Shown here: positions 47,949 to 56,791 of the stretch, one piece after another | Layout: the number at the start of each line of letters is the position of its first letter | Position numbering within the stretch: the stretch's first letter is position 1 | DNA from: Bordetella pertussis 18323 | GTDB lineage: Bacteria > Pseudomonadota > Gammaproteobacteria > Burkholderiales > Burkholderiaceae_B | Reading direction: 5' to 3' | Length of the DNA stretch: 64,000 nucleotides | NCBI RefSeq assembly: GCF_000306945.1 | Contig: NC_018518.1 | Location: forward strand, 3,968,001 to 4,032,000 | The notes under the pieces: model-generated | Database searches by the model: none | The model's input: the letters and a program-made list of their open reading frames with translations, nothing else | What the model was told of the DNA's origin: nothing | Program-made: the position numbers and the translations under genes

Positions 47949-48764
47949 CTACGGCGCGGGGGCTGGACGCGGCGCCGCCACGCGCTGCTCGACCACGCTG
48001 TCGAGCACCCAGCGCACCCCCGACGCGTCGGCCGGCGGATTGGGGTCGCGCACTTCCACCACGCGCAGCCGGTATTCGATGCCGGGCTGGAAGGCGAAAC
48101 CGGTGATGTCCCCGTACCACAGCAGCCAGGGCTGGGAGGCGCTGTCGCGCACCTGGTAGCACTGGGCCCGGCCCGCGCCGGCGCTGCAAGGCGCCTTGCT
48201 CGACGCGACGTACACCAGCTTGGCCGCGCCGGGCTGGCCACCGGCCAGCGGATCGGCGCGGCGCGCGAAGTCCAGCACGTCGCCCGAGCGCAGCGCCAGC
48301 GTCAGCCGCTGCGGCCGCGTGTCATGGTCGAGCCGGCTGGCGGTCACGGCGGTGAGGCCGGCCAGGTAATCCTGCTCCAGGCGGGCCAGGTCGGCATTCG
48401 CGCAGGCCATGCGGGTGCTCACCGGCGGCGCGGTGACGATCAGCAGGCCGTTGGCGATGGTGTACTGGCCCGAGTAATTGTTGCAGCCGGCAAAGCCGGC
48501 CAGCCGGGCGGCGCCGCGCTGGTGCGTGAACGACAGCGTGATCGGCGCCGTCTTGCCGGCGCCGCCATGCGGAACCGGCCGCAGCGCGCCGCCGGGGCGG
48601 GTCCAGCGGGCCAGCTCCCAATTGGTCTGGGCCAGCATGTCGCTGTGCCGCTCGGGCGCCTGCGCCCGGCTGGCGCCGCCGCCGGCCGGATCGGCAGCGC
48701 AGGCGGCCAGGGCCAGCAAGAGGGAAAAAGACAGCGCCACGCGCCCCGGCGAGATTGCGGACAT
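47949..48764 (-). CDS. META-domain lipoprotein with a second C-terminal domain
   Basis: A 271-residue lipoprotein. The lipobox LAAC follows a hydrophobic helix (LLLALAACAAD). A META domain (about residues 45-150; LAGFAGCNNYSGQY and the later STRMAC) is followed by a DUF4377-like region (LVYVASSKAPCSAGAGRAQCYQVRDSASQPWLLWYG). META proteins are linked to heat shock and stress tolerance (HslJ). ATG 48764 precedes the signal peptide. A second META lipoprotein follows at 48856 in the same direction, so the two may be paralogues in one unit. Confidence 0.82.
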   Translation of the reverse strand: MSAISPGRVALSFSLLLALAACAADPAGGGASRAQAPERHSDMLAQTNWELARWTRPGGALRPVPHGGAGKTAPITLSFTHQRGAARLAGFAGCNNYSGQYTIANGLLIVTAPPVSTRMACANADLARLEQDYLAGLTAVTASRLDHDTRPQRLTLALRSGDVLDFARRADPLAGGQPGAAKLVYVASSKAPCSAGAGRAQCYQVRDSASQPWLLWYGDITGFAFQPGIEYRLRVVEVRDPNPPADASGVRWVLDSVVEQRVAAPRPAPAP

Positions 48765-48855
48765 GACAGGACTCCTGGGAACCGGCGGCCCAGCCGGGCC
48801 GCGCCACGGGAGCGATTTTAGGGCCTGCCCGCGCGGCACGCGCCCGCGCCGCGGC

Positions 48856-49383
48856 TTATTCCGGCGTGGGAGGATCCTGGCGGCGCATGAAATCCAGCAC
48901 GTCGCCGCCCTGCACGTTGAACGTCAGGTGGCGCGGGGCGCCGCCGCTGTCCAGCGTGAACGAGCGGATCTGCGCCAGCGCGCGCAGGTAGTCGGCTTCG
49001 AGCCGGGCGCGCTCGGGCTGCGGGCAGGCCATGCGGGTACTGGCCGGCGCGGTGATCTGCAGCTTGCCGTCGCGCAGCCGGTAGGCGCCCGTGTAGCGGT
49101 TGCAGCCGGCAAAGCCGCTGACCCGGTACTGCTTGCCCTGCGCGAAAAAGGTCAGGAAGATCGGCTCGCCGTTGTCGCCGTGGGAAATGACCCGGTAGCC
49201 GCCATCGGCCTTGGTCCAGCGCACCAGCTCCCAGGTCGTCTGGGCGAAGGAATCGGCGCTGGTGGCGGCGTTGGCGGCCGCGGCGCCTTCGGCCTGCGCC
49301 TGGCCGGTGTTGCTGGCGCAGCCGGCCAGGACGGCGCCCAATGCCGCAACCAGGCAGGCGCGCGTGAACGGGCGGATCGGCAT
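48856..49383 (-). CDS. META-domain (HslJ-like) lipoprotein
   Basis: A 175-residue lipoprotein with lipobox LAGC after the hydrophobic segment LVAALGAVLAGCAS. The META domain is clear: FAQTTWELVRW, VSGFAGCNRYTGAYRLRDGKL and ASTRMACPQPERARLEADYL. It matches the N-terminal half of the adjacent 47949-48764 protein. ATG 49383 gives the signal peptide. Confidence 0.85.
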   Translation of the reverse strand: MPIRPFTRACLVAALGAVLAGCASNTGQAQAEGAAAANAATSADSFAQTTWELVRWTKADGGYRVISHGDNGEPIFLTFFAQGKQYRVSGFAGCNRYTGAYRLRDGKLQITAPASTRMACPQPERARLEADYLRALAQIRSFTLDSGGAPRHLTFNVQGGDVLDFMRRQDPPTPE

Positions 49384-49694
49384 GAGGGAGGTCTCCGGGC
49401 TTATCTCACAACCGTTACTGTAACCGCCCGTGCGCCCCATTCGGCCCCCTTTGCCCGGCCGCTTGGTAAGCAGGCTATACGCGGCGGCACGGGCGCTGCG
49501 TGGCGGCCACGCACGGGAGCATCCCGCGTGCAGGGATGTTTTGAAATATATATTCACAAATGAAAACATGCATGTTTAAATGCAACATTGGTGCCGCGTC
49601 CCGGCGCGGGTTGCGCGCGTGCGGCTTGACGGCGCCGCCGGTGCGCCACGCCTTTCCGCGCGCCCGGCCTTCAGTCGATTCGGAAGCACCACTC
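49384..49694. other. Intergenic region with an AT-rich patch and a 14-bp palindrome
   Basis: A 311-base gap. Bases 49529-49590 are conspicuously AT-rich in this GC-rich setting and contain the perfect palindrome AAACATGCATGTTT (49564-49577). It is a candidate promoter/operator region for the response regulator gene at 49695 or the META gene. No gene seen. Confidence 0.5.
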
Positions 49695-50502
49695 ATGAAC
49701 AGTACGCTCGATGTCATCTTTCTGGTCAGAGACGATGCCGCGCACCAAAAACAGCTGGAACACCTTGCCTATCTCGGCTTCAAGATCCGAGCCTGCACGG
49801 AGCTGATCGAGGTCTACGACAACTGCGCGGCGCACGCCTGCCCCCTGGTGATACTGAGCGCGCCGCTTGCCGACATCCATATCGCCGCGGCGCGGCTGCG
49901 CGCCATCGACCGGCGGGTGGGGATCATCGCGATGGAAGCGTTCGCCGACAGCGAAAGCCGTATCCGCACCCTGCTGTGCGGCGCCGACGCGCCTGCCCAC
50001 GGACGTCAGCGGACTGGAGCTGGCGGCCGTGCTGCAGGCCCTGCTGCGCCGCATCGTCGCGCTGGCGCCTCTGCCCGAGACCGCCGAGCTTGCGCGCGGC
50101 TCCGAGCCGGGCATCGACCTGGGCATGGAGGCGCTCGCCCTGGAGCCGGCCATGGCGCCGCCCGACAGCAAATGGCATTTGACCAACCAGGGATGGACGC
50201 TGGTCAGCCCGGGCGGGCGCACGCTGGGCCTGACCACGGGCGAGCGCGAGTTCCTGTCGCGCCTGATGCGCGCGCCCGAGCGCAAGATCAGCCGCGAGGC
50301 GCTGATCGCCGACGACCTGTCCGCCCCCGGCGCAGCGGACCAGGGCGCGCAACGCAGCCGTTTCGTGGACGTGATGATCAGCCGTTTGCGCCGCAAGGCG
50401 GCGCATCACCAGATGCCCCTGCCGATCCGCGCCCTGCATGGCTGGGGCTATATGTTCGCCGCCGAAGTGGCCGACGAGGCCGGCGCGCGCGGCAGGCCCT
50501 AG
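49695..50502 (+). pseudogene. OmpR-type response regulator, frameshifted, degenerate receiver
   Basis: From ATG 49695 the receiver-like part starts MNSTLDVIFLVRDDAAHQKQLEHL. The usual phospho-acceptor Asp position reads Ser (PLVILSAPL). After LLCGAD the frame breaks near 49987-49995. The rest (LPTDVSGLELAAVLQALLRR, then the OmpR winged helix: LTTGEREFLSRLMRAPERKIS and RFVDVMISRLRRKA...HGWGYMF) lies in another frame ending at 50502. The span of 808 bases is one over a multiple of three, fitting a 2-bp loss or 1-bp gain. The TAG stop is the CTAG of IS481 copy 3. Confidence 0.8.
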
Positions 50503-51449
50503 CTGTGAACTGTCAATAGGTTGTATTCGTCCAGGTTGAGTCTGGAGATGGGTACAGCGCGCCCGATGCCTTGGTGGGGTCGATGCCAGTTGTAGTGGTG
50601 TAGCCAGGATTTCATGGCATCGGCTCGGTGTTGGGAGTTCTGGTAGGTGTGAGCGTAAGCCCACTCACGCAAGGCCGACTGGATGAAGCGTTCGGCCTTG
50701 CCATTGGTCTGTGGGCGGTAAGGTCGGGTAAAGCGGTGCTTGATGCCCAGCTCATGGCACAGCGCGGCGAAGGCGCGGCTGCGAAAGGCCGAGCCATTGT
50801 CGGTGAGCAAGCGCTGGATGGTCACGCCCAGGCGCTGGTAGTAGGCCACTGCGTCCTTGAGGAACTGGACGGCGCTGGGGAAGCGCTCGTCGGGGTGGAT
50901 GTCGGTGAAGGCCACGCGGGCGTGGTCATCGATGGCCACGAAGACGAAGTCCCAGCCGGCCCCCTCAACGGTATCGCGTCGGTTGCCCGTGACCCGGTGG
51001 CCAGGGCGCTGGATACGTCCCAGCTTCTTGATGTCGATGTGCAGCAGATCGCCGGGGGCCTGATGCTCGTAGCGCACCACCGGCTCGGCCGGCTCCAGGT
51101 CGGCCAGGTGCGACAGACCGGCGCGGGCCAGGACGCGGCTGACGGTGCTGGCTGACACGCCCAGCGCCTGGGCGATGCGCGCTTGGGTCAGCCGCTTGCG
51201 GCGCAGCTCCACGATAGCCAGCGCCTTGGCCGGCGCAATCGCTCGGGGCGAGACCGTCGGGCGCGAGGACGCATCGGCCAAGCCCGCCTGGCCCTGAGCC
51301 AGGAAGCGGCCCAGCCATTTGCGCACAGTCGGCGCGGTGACCCCATAGGCGCGGGCCGCTTCAGGCACACAAACTTGATGGGCGATCAATTGCTGGACCA
51401 TTTCGAGTCGACGTAGGAAGGTCAATCGGGCATGCTTATGGGTGTTCAT
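50499..51449 (-). CDS. IS481 transposase (copy 3)
   Basis: The protein is identical to that of copy 2 (last residue Ser). The stop TAG (complement of 50499-50501) comes from the CTAG in the target duplication; the same four bases give the TAG stop of the response regulator on the other strand. DDE residues intact. Confidence 0.95.
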   Translation of the reverse strand: MNTHKHARLTFLRRLEMVQQLIAHQVCVPEAARAYGVTAPTVRKWLGRFLAQGQAGLADASSRPTVSPRAIAPAKALAIVELRRKRLTQARIAQALGVSASTVSRVLARAGLSHLADLEPAEPVVRYEHQAPGDLLHIDIKKLGRIQRPGHRVTGNRRDTVEGAGWDFVFVAIDDHARVAFTDIHPDERFPSAVQFLKDAVAYYQRLGVTIQRLLTDNGSAFRSRAFAALCHELGIKHRFTRPYRPQTNGKAERFIQSALREWAYAHTYQNSQHRADAMKSWLHHYNWHRPHQGIGRAVPISRLNLDEYNLLTVHS

Positions 51450-51546
51450 CCGGCCGGGCTCCTTGAGTGAACTGGGGAGTTGGCGATTTCCAGTTTCTCA
51501 AATCCGGTTCGGATGAACCATGCATACAACCTATTGAATCTTCACA
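50504..51546 (-). mobile_element. IS481 copy 3
   Basis: A 1043-base IS481 in the minus orientation with perfect target duplications CCTAGC at 50498-50503 and 51547-51552. It sits exactly between the response regulator stop codon and katA, only 25 bases before the katA start. Confidence 0.96.
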
Positions 51547-51571
51547 CCTAGCGTGCCGTACCCCGAGAAGG

Positions 51572-53020
51572 ATGAACGCAATGACCAACAAGACCCTCAC
51601 TACCGCCGCCGGTGCGCCGGTTGCCGACAACAACAACACCATGACGGCGGGGCCGCGCGGCCCCGCCCTGCTGCAGGACGTCTGGTTCCTGGAGAAACTG
51701 GCCCACTTCGACCGTGAACGCATTCCCGAGCGCGTGGTGCACGCCAAAGGCTCGGGCGCCTATGGCACCTTCACGGTCACGCATGACATTTCCCGCTACA
51801 CGCGCGCCAGGATCTTCGCCGAAGTCGGCAAGCAGACGCCGTTGTTCCTGCGCTTTTCGACCGTGGCCGGCGAGCGCGGCGCGGCCGACGCCGAACGTGA
51901 CGTGCGTGGCTTCGCCATCAAGTTCTATACCGACGAAGGCAACTGGGACCTGGTCGGCAACAACACGCCCGTGTTCTTCATTCGCGATCCGCTCAAGTTC
52001 CCCGACTTCATCCATACCCAGAAGCGCGACCCCAAGACCAACCTGCGCAACGCCACCGCCGCCTGGGACTTCTGGTCGCTCAACCCGGAATCGCTGCACC
52101 AGGTCACCATCCTGATGAGCGATCGCGGACTGCCGCAGAACTATCGCCAGCAGCACGGCTTCGGCTCGCATACCTACAGCTTCGTCAACGACGCCGGCGA
52201 GCGTTTCTACGTCAAGTTCCACTTCAAGTCGCAGCAAGGCATCGCCTGTTATACGGACGGCGAAGCCGCCGAGCTGGTCGGCCGCGATCGCGAAAGCGCG
52301 CAGCGCGACCTGTTCCAGAACATCGAGCAGGGCCAGTTCCCGCGCTGGACGCTCAAGGTGCAGGTAATGCCCGAAGCCGAGGCCGCCACCTATCACATCA
52401 ACCCGTTCGACCTGACCAAGGTGTGGCCGCATGCCGACTACCCCTTGATCGAAGTGGGCGTGCTGGAACTGAACAAGAACCCCGAGAACTATTTCGCCGA
52501 AGTCGAACAGGCCGCGTTCACGCCGGCCAATGTGGTGCCGGGCATCGGCTTTTCGCCCGACAAGATGCTGCAGGGTCGCCTGTTCTCGTACGGCGACACC
52601 CATCGCTACCGCCTGGGCATCAACCACCATCAGATTCCCGTCAATGCGCCGCGCTGCCCGTTCCACAGCTTCCATCGCGACGGGATGGGCCGGGTCGACG
52701 GCAATGGCGGCGCCACGCTGAACTACGAACCCAACAGTTTCGGCGAATGGCGCGAAGCCAAGCACGCAGCCGAACCGCCGCTGGCGCTGGACGGACAGGC
52801 CGCCGACCGCTGGAACCATCGGGTCGACGAGGACTACTACTCGCAGCCGGGCGCGCTGTTCCGTCTCATGAACGACGACCAGAAACAGCAGCTGTTCGGC
52901 AACATCGGCCGCCACATGGCCGGCGTGCCCGAGGAAATCCAGCGCCGCCAGCTCGAGCACTTCCGCCGTGCCGACCCGGCCTATGCCGCGGGCGTGGCCA
53001 AGGCCCTGGGCCTGAAGTAA
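51572..53020 (+). CDS. katA: Catalase (clade 3 monofunctional type)
   Basis: A 482-residue haem catalase that breaks down hydrogen peroxide. Active-site His57 is in [15 protein letters not shown]; Tyr340 in [13 protein letters not shown] is the proximal haem ligand; [22 protein letters not shown] follows the conserved core. ATG 51572 follows GAGAAGG. The IS481 copy 3 target duplication ends 19 bases before this ATG, so the native promoter has been displaced to the far side of a 1-kb insertion and expression must rely on the element or on read-through. Confidence 0.96.
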   Translation: MNAMTNKTLTTAAGAPVADNNNTMTAGPRGPALLQDVWFLEKLAHFDRERIPERVVHAKGSGAYGTFTVTHDISRYTRARIFAEVGKQTPLFLRFSTVAGERGAADAERDVRGFAIKFYTDEGNWDLVGNNTPVFFIRDPLKFPDFIHTQKRDPKTNLRNATAAWDFWSLNPESLHQVTILMSDRGLPQNYRQQHGFGSHTYSFVNDAGERFYVKFHFKSQQGIACYTDGEAAELVGRDRESAQRDLFQNIEQGQFPRWTLKVQVMPEAEAATYHINPFDLTKVWPHADYPLIEVGVLELNKNPENYFAEVEQAAFTPANVVPGIGFSPDKMLQGRLFSYGDTHRYRLGINHHQIPVNAPRCPFHSFHRDGMGRVDGNGGATLNYEPNSFGEWREAKHAAEPPLALDGQAADRWNHRVDEDYYSQPGALFRLMNDDQKQQLFGNIGRHMAGVPEEIQRRQLEHFRRADPAYAAGVAKALGLK

Positions 53021-53042
53021 ACGCGTAGACGCCGCGACACAA

Positions 53043-53072
53043 GGCGGCCGCGCCCGCAACGGGCCGGCCGCC
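53043..53072. terminator. Hairpin between katA and the converging ABC permease gene
   Basis: GGCGGCC (53043-53049) pairs with GGCCGCC (53066-53072), with an inner GCCC/GGGC pairing; no T-tract. It is a candidate two-way terminator. Confidence 0.4.
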
Positions 53073-53080
53073 GGCGGCAT

Positions 53081-53962
53081 TCAGCGCTGCATGCCCCAAC
53101 GGCGCACCGTCACGCGCTCCAGCGTGTCGAACACCAGGTTTTCCACAGCCAGGCCGATCAGCACCACGGCGGCCAGGCCGGCGAAAACGCGATCTGTGTA
53201 TAACTCGTTGCGATTCTGGAAGATGTACCAGCCCAGCCCGCCTTTGCCGCTGGACGCGCCGAACACCAGCTCGGCGGCGATCAACGTGCGCCAGGCAAAG
53301 GCCCAGGCAATGCGCAGGCCCGACAGGATCGAAGGCAGCGCGGCCGGCACCAGGATCCCCAGCACATAGCGCAAGCCCGTCAGTCCGTAGTTGCGCCCCG
53401 CCATGCGCAGGGTTTCCGACACCGTCAGGAAGCCCGAGTACATATTCACAGCCATTGCCCACAGCACGGAATGAATCAATACGAAAACCAGGCTGCCCTG
53501 GCCCAGGCCGAACCACAGCATGGCCAGCGGCAGCAAGGCAATGGCCGGCAGCGGATTGAACATCGCCGTCAGCGTGGAGAGCAGATCGCGGCCAAAGCGC
53601 GTCGATACCGCCAGCGTGGTCAATACGAAGGCCAGCGCCACGCCGGCCGCATAGCCCTTGAACAGCACGGAAAACGAGAGCGCGGCGCGCGCCGGCAATT
53701 GTCCGGAGCCCAGCTCCTGGAAGAATGCCCGGGCAGTCTGCCATGCGCCTGGCAACAGCAGATCGTTGTCGGTATAGCGCGCCATGGCTTCCCATGCCAG
53801 GGCCAGCAAGAGCAGGATCAGCACTTTGCGCAGCCACGCATGGCCCAGCAGGCGTTCGTGCCATGGCAACGGCGCCTGTATCGCGATATCGGCCGGCAAG
53901 GGCGCCAACGATTGTTCGTATTCGGGCCGCGCAATGGCCAAGGGCAGGGTAGCGTTCGTCAT
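53081..53962 (-). CDS. ABC transporter permease (SsuC/TauC type)
   Basis: A 293-residue inner membrane permease with six or so helices; residues near HSVLWAMAVNMYSGFLTVSETLRMAGRNYG hold the EAA-type coupling loop, followed by LGILVPAALPSILSGLRIAWAFAW. It belongs to the nitrate/sulfonate/taurine permease group. ATG 53962 overlaps the stop of the ATPase gene (ATGA). Cluster partners at 53959, 54776 and 55863 suggest uptake of an organosulfur compound. Confidence 0.88.
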   Translation of the reverse strand: MTNATLPLAIARPEYEQSLAPLPADIAIQAPLPWHERLLGHAWLRKVLILLLLALAWEAMARYTDNDLLLPGAWQTARAFFQELGSGQLPARAALSFSVLFKGYAAGVALAFVLTTLAVSTRFGRDLLSTLTAMFNPLPAIALLPLAMLWFGLGQGSLVFVLIHSVLWAMAVNMYSGFLTVSETLRMAGRNYGLTGLRYVLGILVPAALPSILSGLRIAWAFAWRTLIAAELVFGASSGKGGLGWYIFQNRNELYTDRVFAGLAAVVLIGLAVENLVFDTLERVTVRRWGMQR

Positions 53963-54774
53963 GCGGCGGCCCGTTGCGGCACGGCTTGCGGCTCGACGTC
54001 GAACAGCAGGCCGTGGATGCGGGCGGCGGCCGCCTGGAAGGCGGCCGAACCCATGCTGTGCAGTCCGAACTGCTGCGCGTTCAATTCCGCCCGCACGCGC
54101 CCTGGATGCGGCGACAGCAACAGGATGCGGTTGCCCAGCACCAGCGCTTCTTCGATCGAATGGGTAACGAACAGCAGCGTGAACGATGCGTCCTCCCACA
54201 AGCCCAGCAGCTCTTCCTGCATGCGCCGGCGCGTCAAGGCGTCGAGCGCGGCGAATGGCTCGTCCATCAGCAGAATGCGCGGCTGCATCGCCAGGGCCCG
54301 CGCGATCGCCACCCGCTGCTTCATGCCGCCCGACAAGGTATGCGGATAGGCATCGGCGAACGCGCCCAGGCCGACCTTCTCCAGATAGTGCGTGGCGCGC
54401 TCCAGCGCCTGCGCACGCGGCAGGCGGCGCGCCGCCACCAGGCCGAACGCCACGTTTTCCCGCACCGTCTTCCAGGGCGGCAGCTGGTCGAACTCCTGGA
54501 ACACCACCACCCGGTCCGGTCCCGGCGCGTCTATCGGCCGTCCGTCGAGCAGGAACTGTCCCTCGCTTGGCGCCAGAAAACCGGCCGCGGCCTTGAGCAG
54601 GGTGGATTTTCCGCAGCCCGACGGCCCCAACAGGATGAAGCGATCGGCCGGCAGCATGTCGAAGCTGACGCGATGCGTGGCGCGCACGCGGCGCCGTGGC
54701 GTCTTGTACTCCAGCGTCACGCCGTCGGCGCGCAGCAGCGGTTCGGCCGAGGAATCGAAACGATGCGCGCCCAT
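53959..54774 (-). CDS. ABC transporter ATPase (SsuB/TauB type)
   Basis: A 271-residue ATPase: Walker A GPSGCGKST, Q-loop VFQEFDQLPPWKTV, signature LSGGMKQRVAIARALA, Walker B ILLMDEPFAALD and H-loop FVTHSIEEAL. The FQ-x-x-D-x-L-x-PW pattern is typical of the sulfonate/taurine/nitrate transporter subfamily. ATG 54774 lies just after the end of the binding-protein gene (54776). Confidence 0.9.
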   Translation of the reverse strand: MGAHRFDSSAEPLLRADGVTLEYKTPRRRVRATHRVSFDMLPADRFILLGPSGCGKSTLLKAAAGFLAPSEGQFLLDGRPIDAPGPDRVVVFQEFDQLPPWKTVRENVAFGLVAARRLPRAQALERATHYLEKVGLGAFADAYPHTLSGGMKQRVAIARALAMQPRILLMDEPFAALDALTRRRMQEELLGLWEDASFTLLFVTHSIEEALVLGNRILLLSPHPGRVRAELNAQQFGLHSMGSAAFQAAAARIHGLLFDVEPQAVPQRAAA

Positions 54775-54775
54775 C

Positions 54776-55819
54776 TCAGCTTCCCTGCGCGGTGGCCGCG
54801 TCGTCGAAGAAGTAATCGCGCCAGCTTTGCGGCTTGTTCTTGATCGCGCCCACCTTGTGCATGAATGCCGCCAGCGCATACGTGTTCTGTGGCGCCACCT
54901 TGAACTGCACCTCGGGATTGCTGATGATGCGGATCAGGAAGTCGCGGTCGATCTTGGCGCCGGCCAGCCTGATGTAGATGTCGGCCGCCTGTTCGGGGTG
55001 TGCGCTTGCGAACTGCGCGGCCTCCTGCAATGCGACCTGGAACGCCGCATAGGTCTTGGGATTTTCGCGGCGGAATTTCTCGGTGGCGAACAACACCGTC
55101 GATGAGCCCGGCCCGCCCAGCACGTCATAGGATTTCAGCACGATGCGCGCATTGGCATTGCCGGCCAGCTCTTGCTCCTGGAACGGCGGATTGCCGAAAT
55201 GGCCGGTGATCTCGGTGCCGCCGGAGATGATCGCCGCGGCGGCATCCGGATGCGGCAAGGCCACCGAAATGGCATCCAGCCTGTTGTAGTGTTCGTCGTC
55301 CCACAGCTTGGCCGACGCAAGCTGCAACACGCGCGCCTGCACCGAAACGCCAACGGCGGGCAGCGCGATGCGGTCCTTGTCGGTGAAGTCGGCAATCGTC
55401 TTCACACGCGGGTTGTTGCTGACCAGGTAATAGGGAAAGTTGCCCAGCGACGCCACGCCTCGCACGTTCTGGCGTCCCAGGGTACGGTCCCAGATCGTCA
55501 ACAGCGGCCCCACGCCGGCGCCGGCGATATCGATGGCGCCCGAAAGCAGGGCGTCGTTGACGGCAGCGCCGCCCGACAGGCGCGTCCATTGCACATCGAT
55601 GTCCACGCCGGCCTGCCTGCCGTGCTTTTCTATCAGTTGCTGGTCGCGCGCCACATTGAGCAGCAGATAAACGATGCCGTATTGTTCGGCGATGCGGATG
55701 CGGCCCTCGGCCAGCGCAGGCGTGGGCGAGGCCAGCGCCAGGACGGCGATGAAGGCTCCAAGCAAGGACGCGGATACATAGCGGGCAAGGCGTTGGCGAA
55801 CGGTTTCGTGGGATCGCAT
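54776..55819 (-). CDS. ABC solute-binding protein (nitrate/sulfonate/taurine type)
   Basis: A 347-residue exported binding protein with a signal peptide (about residues 1-37, ending PTPALAEGRIRIAE). DVQWTRLSGGAAVNDALLSGAIDIAGAGVGPLL is the NMT1/SsuA-like fold motif. It is the receptor of the transporter formed with the two genes after it. Confidence 0.88.
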   Translation of the reverse strand: MRSHETVRQRLARYVSASLLGAFIAVLALASPTPALAEGRIRIAEQYGIVYLLLNVARDQQLIEKHGRQAGVDIDVQWTRLSGGAAVNDALLSGAIDIAGAGVGPLLTIWDRTLGRQNVRGVASLGNFPYYLVSNNPRVKTIADFTDKDRIALPAVGVSVQARVLQLASAKLWDDEHYNRLDAISVALPHPDAAAAIISGGTEITGHFGNPPFQEQELAGNANARIVLKSYDVLGGPGSSTVLFATEKFRRENPKTYAAFQVALQEAAQFASAHPEQAADIYIRLAGAKIDRDFLIRIISNPEVQFKVAPQNTYALAAFMHKVGAIKNKPQSWRDYFFDDAATAQGS

Positions 55820-55862
55820 GAGGAATTCCTGGCTGATGTCGGGTGGGTGCGGCAGACGCGCG

Positions 55863-56786
55863 TCAGAACGGCGCGTCGCCTTCGATCGTGGTGCGGTACA
55901 GCTTGCGACGCAGCTCGGGCGGACAACCGGCGGCCAGGTGGATCAGCGAACGGTTATCCCAGAACACCAGATCGTGGTCGCGCCACTGATGGCGATAGAT
56001 GTGCTCGGAGCGGGTGCTGTGCGCGAACAGCTCGTCCAGGATCTGCCGGCTCTCGTCCGCAGCCACGCCTTCGATGCGCGTCGTGAAGCCCTCGCTGACG
56101 AACAGCGCGCGCCGGCCGGTTTCCGGATGCGTGCGCACGACCGGGTGCGCCACCTCCTGCACCTGCGCCAGCTGGGCCGCGCTCAACGTCGGGCGCCAGT
56201 TTCCTTCCTTCTGCAGCTGGCCGTACTTGGCCAGATAGGAATGCACCGCGCGCCGGCCATCGACCGCCTCGCGCAATGCGCGCGGCAGCGTTTCGTAGGC
56301 GCGATGCATATTGGCAAACAGCGTATCGCCGCCGATGGCGGGCAGTTCCTGCGCATGCAGCAGCGAACCCAGGCTGGGCAGCGGCTTATACGAGATATCC
56401 GAATGCCAGTATTTGCCGGCGTCGCCCAGGCCGACCGGCGCGCCGTTCTCGACGATGTTGGACACCACCAGGATTTCCGGGTTATGCGCAAGGTGGAACT
56501 GATGCAGCACATGGATCATCAGGCGGCCGAAGCGGCGGCTGAAATCGATGTGCTGCCGGGGCGTGATGCGCTGGTCGCGAAACACCACCAGGTGATGATC
56601 CAGGTGCGCACGGCGCACGCGGGCAAAATCGGCGGCACTCAGCGCACGCGCCAGGTCGATGCCGACGATCTCCGCGCCCAGCGCGTCGTTCAACGGCCGG
56701 ACCGTGAAGTCCTGGGACGGGCCGTGCGCGAGCACGTCGGGAGGGAAAGCGATGGAAGGCTGGCGCAGTGCGTTGGCATGGGACAT
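55863..56786 (-). CDS. TauD/TfdA-family Fe(II)/2-oxoglutarate dioxygenase
   Basis: A 307-residue enzyme. The iron ligands are in KYWHSDISYKP (HxD) and a later His near HQWRDHDLVFWDNRSLIHLA, with the 2-oxoglutarate-binding Arg in the terminal RRKLYRTTIEGD. It heads the cassette with an ABC transporter of the sulfonate/taurine group, so release of sulfite from a taurine-like sulfonate is the likely job. The actual substrate is not certain. Its ribosome site is buried in a hairpin (56792-56810). Confidence 0.88.
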   Translation of the reverse strand: MSHANALRQPSIAFPPDVLAHGPSQDFTVRPLNDALGAEIVGIDLARALSAADFARVRRAHLDHHLVVFRDQRITPRQHIDFSRRFGRLMIHVLHQFHLAHNPEILVVSNIVENGAPVGLGDAGKYWHSDISYKPLPSLGSLLHAQELPAIGGDTLFANMHRAYETLPRALREAVDGRRAVHSYLAKYGQLQKEGNWRPTLSAAQLAQVQEVAHPVVRTHPETGRRALFVSEGFTTRIEGVAADESRQILDELFAHSTRSEHIYRHQWRDHDLVFWDNRSLIHLAAGCPPELRRKLYRTTIEGDAPF

Positions 56787-56791
56787 GGAAC

